Shown here: piece after piece, positions 32,359 to 40,853 of the stretch
How positions within the stretch are numbered: the stretch's first letter is position 1
Layout of the letters: each line of letters opens with the position of its first letter
Assembly: GCA_034664005.1 (NCBI GenBank)
Contig: JAXDIL010000126.1
Span: 1-64,000 of the forward strand
Direction of reading: 5' to 3'
Source: JACVRW01 sp034664005
GTDB taxonomy: Bacteria > Actinomycetota > Thermoleophilia > Solirubrobacterales > Thermoleophilaceae
Length of the DNA: 64,000 nt
Program-made: the position numbers and the translations under genes
The notes under the pieces: model-generated
The model's database searches: none
Seen by the model: only the letters and a program-made list of their open reading frames with translations
What the model was told of the DNA's origin: nothing

Positions 32359-33012
32359 ATGGGTTTCGCACTCGACGGGATGGACGAACGCGTGCTTCCC
32401 TACCTCCCGGGGGAAGCTGGCGTCTTCGTGGAGGCCGGTGCCCACGACGGCCTCACCCAGAGCAACACAGCGCTGCTCGAGTTTTCGCGCGGCTGGACCG
32501 GCCTGTTGGTGGAGCCCATCCCGGAGCTCGCGGCACGTTGCCGAATCAATCGTCCGGCGTCGGAGGTCGAACAGGCGGCGCTGGTGCCACCTGACCACGC
32601 CGCGGGCATGATCCGCATGACGTACTGCAACCGCTCCTCGATCGTCGCTGGCGGCCGCGGAAGCGCGGAGGCGGATGCGGCATGGCTCGACACATGTCGA
32701 CGACTTCCCGACCAGCGGGACGTGGAGACCTATGAGATCGAGGTCCCAGCCTGCACGCTCTCATCGCTACTCGACCAGCACGGCTTCACGCACCTCGATT
32801 TCATGTCGCTCGATCTCGAGGGATTCGAGGCACCGGCCCTCCGCGGCCTGGACCTTCGACGACACCGTCCGGCTCTATTGCTTGTCGAAATATCAAGAGC
32901 GCGTGAGGAGGTCGACAGCATCCTCGACCCCTGGTACGACCCGGTAGCGGAGCTCTCCGATCACCGTGCTGAGAGCCCGCCCTGGTACGACCTCCTCTAC
33001 CGGGCGCGCTGA
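32359..33012 (+). CDS. FkbM-family methyltransferase
   Basis: A 217-aa SAM-dependent methyltransferase. FVEAGAHDGLTQSNT is the modified motif I typical of FkbM proteins, GWTGLLVEPIPEL is motif II and LDFMSLDLEGFEAPAL is the DxEG motif. FkbM enzymes methylate hydroxyls of sugars, polyketides and other small molecules. The ATG is 1 nt after the DegT stop, making it the last gene of the cyclase operon, and a strong hairpin follows. The gene is visibly lower in GC than the left part of the window. Confidence 0.85.
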   Translation: MGFALDGMDERVLPYLPGEAGVFVEAGAHDGLTQSNTALLEFSRGWTGLLVEPIPELAARCRINRPASEVEQAALVPPDHAAGMIRMTYCNRSSIVAGGRGSAEADAAWLDTCRRLPDQRDVETYEIEVPACTLSSLLDQHGFTHLDFMSLDLEGFEAPALRGLDLRRHRPALLLVEISRAREEVDSILDPWYDPVAELSDHRAESPPWYDLLYRAR

Positions 33013-33040
33013 GTCCGGTCAGGGACCTGACCGCCGGACT
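33012..33040 (+). terminator. Hairpin terminator after the cyclase operon
   Basis: Outer arms AGTCCGG (33012-33018) and CCGGACT (33034-33040) are perfectly complementary, and inner arms TCAGG and CCTGA continue the stem with a 3-nt bulge. It begins in the last base of the FkbM stop codon and has no U-tract. Confidence 0.6.
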
Positions 33041-33142
33041 GCCGTAGACAGAACTAGCCCTCGCTCGGGTTCTTGGCCGTCGGTCTAATCGCCGGGCACC
33101 CGTCGAAGGCTGCCTTCAGCTGGCAGCAAAGGAGACACACAC

Positions 33143-34141
33143 GTGAGAACGCTGAAGGCCAAGCGTCTCCGGGTGACAGCTGTGTCGCTGGCGCTGGCCG
33201 CCGCGTTCGCAGCTGTCGCCTGTGGAGGCGACGACAAGACCCAGAGCGCGCCTGACACGGGCTCGTCCCGAGCGGGCATGCACATCGAGTTCGCCTTCGC
33301 GGGCGTCCCGGGCGACCCGTACTACACGGTCATCAAGAACGGCGCCGCCCAGGCGGAAAAGGACATGGGTGTTGACGTCGAGTTCAAGGAAACCGCGCAG
33401 TACGACTTCCAGGAGCAGGTTCGCCTCATCAAGGCCGCCATCGCCAGGAAGCCCGACGGGCTCGTGGTGAGCGAGGAGTCGCCGGAGGTGCTCGACGGCC
33501 CTGTGAAGGACGCGGTCGACGCCGGGATCCCTGTGATCATCGCCGCGGCCGGCGAGGACTCGGTCGCGAAGACCGGTGCACTTGGGTTCGTCGGACAAAA
33601 CGAGTTCGAGGTCGGCTTCAAGGCAGGCCTGCAACTGAAGGCCGCCGGAGTGAAACGGGTCGCGTGCCTCAACCCCGCGGTCGGAACGCCAAACCTCGAT
33701 AGCCGCTGCGAGGGACTCGAGAAGGCGATCGGTACCGGCAACGTCGACGTGATCGCGATCGACCAGACCGACCGGACGGCTGCCAAGAATCGTGTCAAGG
33801 CGATCCTCCAGCGTGGCGGCGTGGACGGGATACTGGCTCTTGCGGCCGCCACCGTGGCCGAGCCCGCGGTCGCCGCAGTGGAGGAAAGCGGCAAGCAGGA
33901 CGAGGTCACGGTTGCGACGATCGACCTCTCGCCGGGCGTGCTCAGCGCGGTGCGTGACGGGAAGCTGCTGTTCGCGAGCGACCAGCAGCAATTTCTTGCG
34001 GGCTACCTCCCCGTGGTCCTCCTCGCCCTGCAGCACCAGTACGGCATCCGCCCGCCCTCGTTCGTCCCGACTGGCCCTTCCTACGTCACAAAGGCGAACG
34101 CCGCTGAGGTGATTGAGCTCAGCAAGCGAGGCATCCGGTGA
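33143..34141 (+). CDS. Sugar-type ABC transporter substrate-binding lipoprotein, second system
   Basis: A 332-aa type I periplasmic binding protein. The GTG start has a Shine-Dalgarno AAAGGAG 9 nt upstream. The signal peptide has a basic N-region (RTLKAKRLR) and lipobox FAAVACGGD with the lipid Cys at about residue 27. Family motifs are GVPGDPYYTVIKNGAAQAEK, PDGLVVSEESPEVLDGPV, LGFVGQNEFEVG and GVDGILALAAATVAEPA. It leads the SBP-permease-ATPase-P450 operon. The ligand is unknown; rhizopine/ribose-like ligands are typical of the family. Confidence 0.92.
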   Translation: MRTLKAKRLRVTAVSLALAAAFAAVACGGDDKTQSAPDTGSSRAGMHIEFAFAGVPGDPYYTVIKNGAAQAEKDMGVDVEFKETAQYDFQEQVRLIKAAIARKPDGLVVSEESPEVLDGPVKDAVDAGIPVIIAAAGEDSVAKTGALGFVGQNEFEVGFKAGLQLKAAGVKRVACLNPAVGTPNLDSRCEGLEKAIGTGNVDVIAIDQTDRTAAKNRVKAILQRGGVDGILALAAATVAEPAVAAVEESGKQDEVTVATIDLSPGVLSAVRDGKLLFASDQQQFLAGYLPVVLLALQHQYGIRPPSFVPTGPSYVTKANAAEVIELSKRGIR

Positions 34142-35151
34142 CGACGCCGGCGATTGGACCGGACTGGCTCCGCGGGCTGCGGCGCCGCCCGGAGGTCACG
34201 CCAGTCGCCGGGGCTTTCGCGGTGTGGCTCTTCTTCGCGCTGATCGCCGGCGGGACGGGCTTTCTGACAACCCAGGGGACGGCGAACTACCTCGAGGTTG
34301 CGGCGCAGCTCGGGATCATCACCATCGCAGTCACGCTCCTGATGATCGCCGGGGAGTTCGATCTCTCCGTGGGCTCGATGCTGGGGGCTGCGGGCGTCTT
34401 GATGGCGTACCCCGTGGTCGAGCTTGGCTGGCCGCTCTGGGCCGGGATGGGGTTCGCCTTCGCCGGCGCGAGTCTGGTTGGGCTGATCAACGGCCTGCTA
34501 GTGATTCGCACGGCGCTGCCTTCCTTCATCGTCACGCTGGCATCGCTGTTCATCCTTCGGGGCGTCACGATCGCCTTCACCCACGACGTGACCGGTGGAG
34601 CAACTCAGGTCGGCGGGGTGGACGAGGCCACGGCGGGCTCGTTCCTTAGGTCGGCGCTTGCGGGTGAACTGCTCGGACTTCCAGCGGCTGTCTTCTGGTG
34701 GATCGCGATGACTCTCGTGGCGAGCGTCGTCCTTGCCAAGTCGCGTTTCGGGAATTGGGTGTACGGCGCGGGCGGCGATGCGGACGCTGCGAGCAAGCTC
34801 GGAGTGCCCGTGGCCAGGGTGAAGGTGATCCTGTTCGTCCTCACCGCCTTGTCGGCGACGCTGGTCGCGACGATCGGGGTGCTCGTTAACGGGGCAGCCG
34901 ACGTCCAGCAGGGGCAGCTCAAGGAGTTTCAGGCGATCACGGCGGCGGTTATCGGGGGGACCCTCCTTACCGGCGGCTACGGAACCGTGATCGGCGGCGC
35001 GTTCGGCGCCCTCATCTTCGGCATGGTGAGCCAGGGCATCTTTTTCACGGGCGCCGATGCCGACTGGTTCCAGGCCTTCCTCGGCGCGATGCTGCTCTCC
35101 GCCGTCCTCGTGAACCGTTACGTCACCCGGCACGCCCAGGCGGCCTCGTGA
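34138..35151 (+). CDS. Sugar-type ABC transporter permease, second system
   Basis: A 337-aa RbsC-like permease with multiple transmembrane segments. It contains MIAGEFDLSVGSMLGAAGVL and YGAGGDADAASKLGVPVARV, the conserved family motifs, and GGTLLTGGYGTVIGGAFGALIFG near the C-terminus. The GTG overlaps the SBP stop, and the stop overlaps the ATPase start, so the transporter is translationally coupled. Confidence 0.92.
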   Translation: MTTPAIGPDWLRGLRRRPEVTPVAGAFAVWLFFALIAGGTGFLTTQGTANYLEVAAQLGIITIAVTLLMIAGEFDLSVGSMLGAAGVLMAYPVVELGWPLWAGMGFAFAGASLVGLINGLLVIRTALPSFIVTLASLFILRGVTIAFTHDVTGGATQVGGVDEATAGSFLRSALAGELLGLPAAVFWWIAMTLVASVVLAKSRFGNWVYGAGGDADAASKLGVPVARVKVILFVLTALSATLVATIGVLVNGAADVQQGQLKEFQAITAAVIGGTLLTGGYGTVIGGAFGALIFGMVSQGIFFTGADADWFQAFLGAMLLSAVLVNRYVTRHAQAAS

Positions 35152-35930
35152 ACGCTCCCTTGCGCTCGCCGGCGATTGAGGCCCATGCGATCTCGAAGCG
35201 GTTTGGCCAGGTCGAGGCCCTGCACGACGTGACGCTGAGCGCTCCCACCGGCGCCGTGACCTGTCTCCTCGGTGACAACGGGGCCGGAAAATCGACCCTG
35301 ATCAAGGTGCTATCGGGGGTATTCCGCCCCGACAGCGGCCAGCTGCTCGTCCGAGGCTCAGAGGTGTCTTTCGCCTCTCCCCGACAGGCACTCGACGCGG
35401 GTGTCTCAACGGTCTTTCAGGACCTGGCGACCATCCCCCTGATGTCGATCGTTCGAAACTTCTTCCTCGGCCGCGAGCCACTTCGGGCGAGTCGTCTGGT
35501 CGATTGGGACGCTGCGGAGCGAACCGCGCGCGCCGCGCTCGGCGAGATGGGAATCACCCTGCGAGACGGGTCGCAACCCGTGGGCACCCTCTCTGGGGGC
35601 GAGCGCCAGTCCCTGGCGATCGCGCGAGCCCTGCACTTTGGTGCGTCTGTCCTGATTCTCGACGAGCCCACGTCGGCGTTGGGCGTGCGAGAGGCCGCCA
35701 ATGCGCTCCGGCATGTCGAAACGGCGCGAGACCGAGGCATCGCCGTGATCCTGATTACGCACAACGTGACTCACGCATACGCGGTTGGAGACCGCTTCGT
35801 CGTCTTGGACCACGGCACCGTCAGCGCCGAACGCTCCCGGGCAGATGTCACGAGCAGCGAGCTCCAAGACCTCATGTCGGGAAGCCGGGAACTCCAAGAA
35901 CTCCTTCGGTCAACCGGCACGAGTGACTGA
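35148..35930 (+). CDS. Sugar-type ABC transporter ATP-binding protein, second system (single domain)
   Basis: A 260-aa ATPase. It has Walker A GDNGAGKST, FQDLATIPLMSIVRNFFLGRE in the Q-loop region, signature LSGGERQSLAI and Walker B VLILDEPTSALGV. A single ABC domain is present, as in the first importer. The GTG overlaps the permease stop by 4 nt, and the P450 starts 8 nt before this gene ends. Confidence 0.92.
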   Translation: MNAPLRSPAIEAHAISKRFGQVEALHDVTLSAPTGAVTCLLGDNGAGKSTLIKVLSGVFRPDSGQLLVRGSEVSFASPRQALDAGVSTVFQDLATIPLMSIVRNFFLGREPLRASRLVDWDAAERTARAALGEMGITLRDGSQPVGTLSGGERQSLAIARALHFGASVLILDEPTSALGVREAANALRHVETARDRGIAVILITHNVTHAYAVGDRFVVLDHGTVSAERSRADVTSSELQDLMSGSRELQELLRSTGTSD

Positions 35931-37101
35931 CGCAGTCGATTACAGCCCGTTCTCGCCTGACGTCCAGGCCGACCCGTACCCGGTCTACCGCCGGCTCCGG
36001 GACGACTTCCCGGTCTACCGAAACGCGGAGCTCGGCTTCTGGGCGCTATCGAGATACGACGACGTCGTTGCGGTCTCGCGTGACTGGCAGACCTACTCGT
36101 CCGCCTCCGGGGTGGACATCGATGACACCGGCGGTGAGTTCGGCGACGGGAACTTCCTCGAAGAGGATCCACCGCTCCACGACATGCTGCGCGGCGTGGT
36201 CAGGAACGAGTTCATCCCGAAGAACCTGCGCGCTGCTCTCGAGCCGTTCGTGAGGCAGCAGGTCGAGCACCTCGTGGCGGATCTGAAGACCCGTCCAGCC
36301 GTCGACTTCGCGCGGGAGCTCGCGTGGCAGCTGCCGGTGGTGGTCGTGTCACGACTGATGGGGTTCCCCGCCGAGGACCGCGACCAGCTCCGGCAGTGGG
36401 AAGAGACCTTCGCACTGCGGGTACCCACACTTGGGCACCTACCGCCGTTCGCGGTCAGGGCCGGCAGCGAATTGCGCACCTACTTCGCGGGGCTGATCGA
36501 TTCGCGCCGGGCGCAGCCGCGAGACGATCTCCTGACCAGCATCGCGACCGCGACGCCGGATGGCGACAAGATCGGCGAGTCGGCGCTCGGGATGGTCTTC
36601 ATCCTGTTCGTGGCGGCGATCGAGACGACCGCCAGCCTCATCACTCAGAGCCTCCGACTCCTTGCCGACCACCCAGACCAGCGCGAGTGGCTATCGGCAA
36701 ACCTCGGCGCGACACCAGAGGCCGTAGAGGAGGTCCTGCGCTTCGAGGCTCCGGTCCAGAACATCAAGCGAACGACGGTCGCCGCGACGGAGCTGCTCGG
36801 CGAGCAGATTCCACGGGGCGCCACGGTCCTACTACTCACCGGCTCGGCTAATCGTGATGAGCGCCGTTTCCCGGACCCAGATCGGTTCGACATCTCACGA
36901 GAGCCGAAGCGGCACCTGGCCTTTGGCGAAGGAATTCATCACTGCATCGGCGCACCGCTCGCGCGCTTGGAGGGTCAGATCGTCATCGAGACGATCCTCG
37001 CCGAGATGCCGGACTACCGGCTCATCGGCATGCCAACTCGGCTGCCGAACAACATCGTCCGCGGCTACACGAGCATGCCGGCCCGGACGTCGTCGGCCTA
37101 G
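35923..37101 (+). CDS. Cytochrome P450
   Basis: A 392-aa soluble bacterial P450. The heme-binding loop is LAFGEGIHHCIGAPLARLEG with the axial Cys at about residue 341. The K-helix ExxR is in VEEVLRFEAP. The I-helix reads FVAAIETTASLI, where the usual AGxD/ETT glycine is Ala. GTG 35923 gives the usual P450 N-terminus (YSPFSPDVQADPYPVYRRLR) and overlaps the ATPase gene by 8 nt. Coupling a P450 to a solute importer suggests that the imported compound is oxidised directly after uptake. No ferredoxin or reductase gene is adjacent. Confidence 0.92.
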   Translation: MTDAVDYSPFSPDVQADPYPVYRRLRDDFPVYRNAELGFWALSRYDDVVAVSRDWQTYSSASGVDIDDTGGEFGDGNFLEEDPPLHDMLRGVVRNEFIPKNLRAALEPFVRQQVEHLVADLKTRPAVDFARELAWQLPVVVVSRLMGFPAEDRDQLRQWEETFALRVPTLGHLPPFAVRAGSELRTYFAGLIDSRRAQPRDDLLTSIATATPDGDKIGESALGMVFILFVAAIETTASLITQSLRLLADHPDQREWLSANLGATPEAVEEVLRFEAPVQNIKRTTVAATELLGEQIPRGATVLLLTGSANRDERRFPDPDRFDISREPKRHLAFGEGIHHCIGAPLARLEGQIVIETILAEMPDYRLIGMPTRLPNNIVRGYTSMPARTSSA

Positions 37102-37123
37102 CCCGACGGGTTGCTCGACGGGG

Positions 37124-37399
37124 TCAGTGGGCCGCTGTGCGGGCGCGCCCGCGTTTCTCGACACCGGCTCGCACAAGCATTGCGCCAGCTTCCAACCGGC
37201 GCGCCTCTAGCTCGCGTTCGTCCCACGGCACAGTGTGAGTCTCACCCGGCTCGCAGTGGTAGCAAAGCCAGGTGCTCTCTGCGGCTTTGTACCACTCGTG
37301 ATTGCCGCAATCCCGGCGACCCTTGGAGATGCGCGCAGCAAGAGGTTCGGGAAGGCGCTCCCGCAGCGTTGTCCGAAGCCTGTACTTGCCGCTGGCCAT
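37124..37399 (-). CDS. Small putative zinc-binding protein, unknown function
   Basis: A 91-aa protein with likely metal ligands in GRRDCGNHEWYKAAE and WLCYHCEPGETH (two Cys plus His on each side), followed by a charged helix (ERELEARRLEAGAMLVR). ATG 37399 is the natural start; ATG 37465 would add a Ser/Thr-rich leader. It lies convergent to the P450 and probably follows the small gene at 37446-37616. Codon use is less GC-biased than in the neighbours, pointing to acquisition by transfer. I do not recognise the family. Confidence 0.55.
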   Translation of the reverse strand: MASGKYRLRTTLRERLPEPLAARISKGRRDCGNHEWYKAAESTWLCYHCEPGETHTVPWDERELEARRLEAGAMLVRAGVEKRGRARTAAH

Positions 37400-37445
37400 G
37401 GGAACCAGTGTATTGCTAGTCGTCAAATCTTCTGCACCACTTGAG

Positions 37446-37616
37446 CTAGTTGCGCTTCCTGACATTTCGTATTCCTCGCGCCTTGGCTTCGCGCTCGACC
37501 CTTACTCGCAGGGTGGCGTCGAATGTATTACGCCGGTCATAGAAAAGTTCCCGGAATTCCTCATCGCCGAACAAGGTGAAGGCTGTGTCGCGCTGTCTGC
37601 CCTTCCGTTTGCTCAT
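37446..37616 (-). CDS. Very small basic protein, unknown function
   Basis: A 56-aa frame starting at ATG 37616 with an upstream GGAG-like element on the minus strand. It begins MSKRKGRQRDTAFTLFGDEE and ends in an Arg-rich helix (VRVEREAKARGIRNVRKRN). Codons such as AAA, AAT, ACA and TAT are unusually frequent for this genome. The even amino-acid composition looks like real coding sequence. It may be co-transcribed with 37124-37399. It could bind nucleic acid, but nothing proves this. Confidence 0.45.
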   Translation of the reverse strand: MSKRKGRQRDTAFTLFGDEEFRELFYDRRNTFDATLRVRVEREAKARGIRNVRKRN

Positions 37617-37672
37617 GGATGGTGAGGAGCCTAAAACACTCTGTCCTCTCTGAGCACGCTCCCGTCAGCCGC

Positions 37673-38776
37673 CTACCGGGGCAACGGGGCGGGGCGCTCG
37701 CAAGGGCTCTCGATCCGGACGTGGCGGCCGTTGGAGGCTCCGGTTTCCAGGCCCAGGAGCACCTCGAGCACGTGGAACGCGAACTCCGCGCTGGCTCGGT
37801 GGGGACGGTCGTCGCGGATTGCCAGTGCCATGTCGGCGATTCCGATCCCGCGGGACACGTCTCCCGGCTGCACCAGCGGCACTCGCGACCAGTGGACGCT
37901 GCCGGGCGGTGGCGGGGGCTGCTCCAGCTCCTCCGGGCCGGCCCTGCGTAGCCGTGGCTCGCCGTGGAATTCGTCGGGGTTCGCTACCGAGAGCGAGCCG
38001 GCGCTGCCGTAGAGCTCGATGTAGGGAAGGTGCGTGGCCCAGACGTCCCAGCTCGCCAGCAGCGTTACGAGAGCGCCGGACTCGAACTCGAGAGCGCCCG
38101 TGACGTGCGTCGGCACCTCCACCGGGATGCGCTCGCCGCGCCGCGGGCCGACGCCGACGATGCGCTCGGGGAACGTGGCGCGGCCGGCCGCCGTCACGCG
38201 CGCGACCGGACCGAGCATCGCCACCAGAGCGGCGACGTAGTACGGACCGAGGTCCAGCAGCGGCCCGCCGCCGCTCCGGTAGAAGCTGTCTACCTGCGGG
38301 TGGAAGGTCTCGTAGCCGTGTTCCGTGACCATCGCCACGCCGCCCGCGATCGTGTCGCCGATCCAGCCGTCGTCCACGAGCTTGATCGCCGTCTGGATCG
38401 AGCCGCCCAAGAAGGTGTCGGGCGCGCAACCGAGCCGGAGGCCGGCGGCGCAGGCGGCCTCCACGAGCATCTGGCCGTCGTCGAGGGTCGTCGCCAGCGG
38501 CTTCTCGCTCCACACGTGCTTGCCCGCGCGGATCGCGGCGAGGCTCGCCTCCGCGTGTGCCTGCGGCGGCGTCAGATTGACCACCAGCTCGACCGCGGCA
38601 TCGGCCAGGAGCTCGTCCGGGGCCAGCACCCGCGCAACCCCGTGCTCCGCTGCCTTCAGCTCCGCGCGGGCGCGGTCGAGGTCCGCGCACGCGACCACCT
38701 CCAGGTGCTCGTAGCGCGCGAGGCCGTGAAAGTACTGGTCACTGACATGGCCGCAGCCGACGATGCCGATCTTCAC
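37673..38776 (-). CDS. Gfo/Idh/MocA-family oxidoreductase
   Basis: A 367-aa dehydrogenase with Rossmann motif IGIVGCGHVSDQYFHGL, the catalytic SEKPLATTLDD, SFYRSGGGPLLDLGPYYV (family motif with the active-site Asp) and a beta-sheet C-terminal domain. GTG 38776 gives a normal N-terminus; the longer frame upstream is shadow. It stands alone, divergent from the DUF6636 gene. It is the fourth member of this family in the window. Substrate unknown, probably a sugar or cyclitol. Confidence 0.9.
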   Translation of the reverse strand: MKIGIVGCGHVSDQYFHGLARYEHLEVVACADLDRARAELKAAEHGVARVLAPDELLADAAVELVVNLTPPQAHAEASLAAIRAGKHVWSEKPLATTLDDGQMLVEAACAAGLRLGCAPDTFLGGSIQTAIKLVDDGWIGDTIAGGVAMVTEHGYETFHPQVDSFYRSGGGPLLDLGPYYVAALVAMLGPVARVTAAGRATFPERIVGVGPRRGERIPVEVPTHVTGALEFESGALVTLLASWDVWATHLPYIELYGSAGSLSVANPDEFHGEPRLRRAGPEELEQPPPPPGSVHWSRVPLVQPGDVSRGIGIADMALAIRDDRPHRASAEFAFHVLEVLLGLETGASNGRHVRIESPCERPAPLPR

Positions 38777-38849
38777 CCCGTGGAGGCTCTGGGCGAGCCC
38801 CCTACCCCTCAAGCCACATCTCTGTCGGGGCGGGCTAGAGTGGACCGGG

Positions 38850-39251
38850 ATGCGCTCGTTGCTCGTGCTCACGGTCGTCATCGGCGCGCTCGTCGCGGCC
38901 ACGCCGGCGTCCGCCGCGGTCTTCTTTCACAGCCCGTCGAACAACATCCGTTGCGTGATCGAGGCCACCGAGCTCGCTCGTTGCGACATCACGGAGCGGG
39001 ACTGGACTCCTCCGCCGAAGCCGAAGAGCTGTCCCGGGGACTGGGGCAACGGACTACAGGTTGGCCGGCGCGGCAATGGTCGCTTCACCTGTGCCAACGA
39101 CGCGGTGTCCGGCGGGCGCAAGCTGGCCTACGGCGAATCGATCAAGCGCGGCCGCTTTCGCTGCACCTCGCGGAAGACCGGCATGCGCTGCGTGAACGTG
39201 CGGAATCACCATGGCTTCGGGCTCAGCCGCCAGCGGGCGCGCTACTTCTAG
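38850..39251 (+). CDS. Secreted DUF6636-like protein
   Basis: A 133-aa exported protein. The signal peptide is MRSLLVLTVVIGALVAATPA with cleavage after ASA. The mature part has FFHSPSNNIRCVIEATELARCDI and six Cys, likely forming disulfides, and resembles DUF6636 domains common in actinomycete secreted proteins. ATG 38850 is the only start that gives a signal peptide. Function unknown. Confidence 0.75.
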   Translation: MRSLLVLTVVIGALVAATPASAAVFFHSPSNNIRCVIEATELARCDITERDWTPPPKPKSCPGDWGNGLQVGRRGNGRFTCANDAVSGGRKLAYGESIKRGRFRCTSRKTGMRCVNVRNHHGFGLSRQRARYF

Positions 39252-39254
39252 CCG

Positions 39255-40853
39255 CTAGCCCGCCGCCTCGGCCGTAGCGCCCACGAGCTGGCCGCCCGGG
39301 CAGTCGCAGGCCTTCACCTCGCGGGCCGGGTTCACGAGTCCCACGAGCCCCAGCAGTCCGCCGAGCGCGACCAGCGCGGTGGCGATCGCTATGGCGAGGT
39401 GGAATGCGTCGACGGACGCGTCGCGCGACGCGCGGGACAGCTCGGCACGCACCTCACGGGGCGCGTCCCTGGCCACGGCGCGCGCCAGCGGCTGCCGTTC
39501 CGCCTCCGCGATCGCCCGGCTCACCTGCGGGCTGTTCGCCCGCGGCCCGAGCTGGTCGCGGAGCGATGCGCCGAACGACGACGCCACGAGCGCGCCCACC
39601 GCGGCGATCGCGATCAGGCTGGCCACGCGGGCGATGGCGTTGTTCACCCCGGACGCGACGCCGGCGTTGTTCTCGTCGGCGTCGGCGAGCACGGTCGCGG
39701 TCAGCGGCGCCACGGTCATCGAGAGCCCCACGGCGAAGACCAGCAGCCCGGGCAGGAGGTCGGTGATGTAGTCGACCTGCGCGTCGATGCGGAGGAACAG
39801 CGCGAGCCCAGCCGCCGCGATCAGCGGCCCGAACCCCATGAAGAAGCGCGGGCCGTACCGGTCGGCGAGGGCGCCGAAGCGGGCGGACAGGGCGAACATC
39901 ACGATCGTGACGGGGATCGTCGTCGACCCCGCCTCCACGGCGCTGTAGCCGGCCACCTGCTGCAGGTAGAGCACGAGGAAGAAGAAGAGCAGCCCCAGCC
40001 CGGCGTACATCGAGAACGTCTCGACGTTGCCGATCGTGAAGTTGCGGCGCCGGAACAGCAACAGCGGCAGCATCGGGTGGCGGCTGCGCGCCTCCCAGAC
40101 CACGAACGAGGCGAACAGGATCGCTCCCCCCACGAGTGGCATCCAGACGCCCATGGCCTCCCACCCGTTGCGCGGCTGTTCGATCAGCCCGTAGGTGATC
40201 CCGGCGAGCCCGAAGGCGCACAGGGCTGCCCCCACCACGTCCACACGGGCATCCGGCGCGCGGGTGTGGGCGATCGGCATGACACGCCGCACGAGCAGCA
40301 GCGTGATCAGGACGATCGGGACGTTGATGGCGAAGATCCAGCGCCACGACGCGGCATCCACCAGCTGCCCTCCGATCAGCGGGCCGAGCACCGTGCCGAT
40401 CCCGCTCCACGCGGTCCACGCCCCGATCGCGCGGCCGCGCTCGTCCGGCGGAAAGGTCGCGGCGATCACCGCCAGCGCCGCGGGTGTGAGCAGCGCTCCG
40501 CAGACACCCTGCAGCGCTCGCGACAGCACGAGCAGCTCGATCGTCGGCGCCACCGCGCAGAACACGGACGTGACGCCGAACCCGACGACGCCCACCTCGA
40601 AGACCCGGCGCGCCCCGAACAGGTCACCCAGCGAGCCGCCGATCAGGATCAGCGAGCTGAGCGTCACGAGATAGGCATTCGCCGTCCACTGCTGTCCGGC
40701 GAGGCCGCCGCCGAGATCGTCGGCGATGGCGGGAAGTGCGACATTCACGACCGTCGAGTCGACGGTCACCACGGTCGTGCCGAGGATCGCTGCTACGAGG
40801 GTGAGGCTCTTAGTTCTCGGAGCCGCCGGTGGCGGCGTAGGCCCGTTTTCAAT
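39255..40853 (-). CDS. MFS transporter, DHA2 (EmrB/QacA) family, probable ATT start
   Basis: A 14-helix drug:H+ antiporter-type exporter. It has STVVNVALPAIADDLGG in helix 1, GGSLGDLFGARRVFEVG (motif A), SRALQGVCGALLTPAALAV and GPLIGGQLVDAASWRWIFAINVP (motif C region). The first ATG/GTG/TTG in frame is GTG 40772, giving 505 aa, but that start cuts off the first half of helix 1. The frame stays open upstream to ATT 40853, which overlaps the acyl-CoA dehydrogenase stop, and reads ENGPTPPPAAP and then a complete helix 1. I therefore propose ATT 40853 (532 aa). Substrate unknown. Confidence 0.85.
   Translation of the reverse strand: MENGPTPPPAAPRTKSLTLVAAILGTTVVTVDSTVVNVALPAIADDLGGGLAGQQWTANAYLVTLSSLILIGGSLGDLFGARRVFEVGVVGFGVTSVFCAVAPTIELLVLSRALQGVCGALLTPAALAVIAATFPPDERGRAIGAWTAWSGIGTVLGPLIGGQLVDAASWRWIFAINVPIVLITLLLVRRVMPIAHTRAPDARVDVVGAALCAFGLAGITYGLIEQPRNGWEAMGVWMPLVGGAILFASFVVWEARSRHPMLPLLLFRRRNFTIGNVETFSMYAGLGLLFFFLVLYLQQVAGYSAVEAGSTTIPVTIVMFALSARFGALADRYGPRFFMGFGPLIAAAGLALFLRIDAQVDYITDLLPGLLVFAVGLSMTVAPLTATVLADADENNAGVASGVNNAIARVASLIAIAAVGALVASSFGASLRDQLGPRANSPQVSRAIAEAERQPLARAVARDAPREVRAELSRASRDASVDAFHLAIAIATALVALGGLLGLVGLVNPAREVKACDCPGGQLVGATAEAAG

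Noticed and set aside
39255..40772. GTG 40772 as the start of the MFS exporter
   Set aside because: It truncates helix 1; the upstream open frame encodes the missing part, so ATT 40853 was preferred with a caveat.
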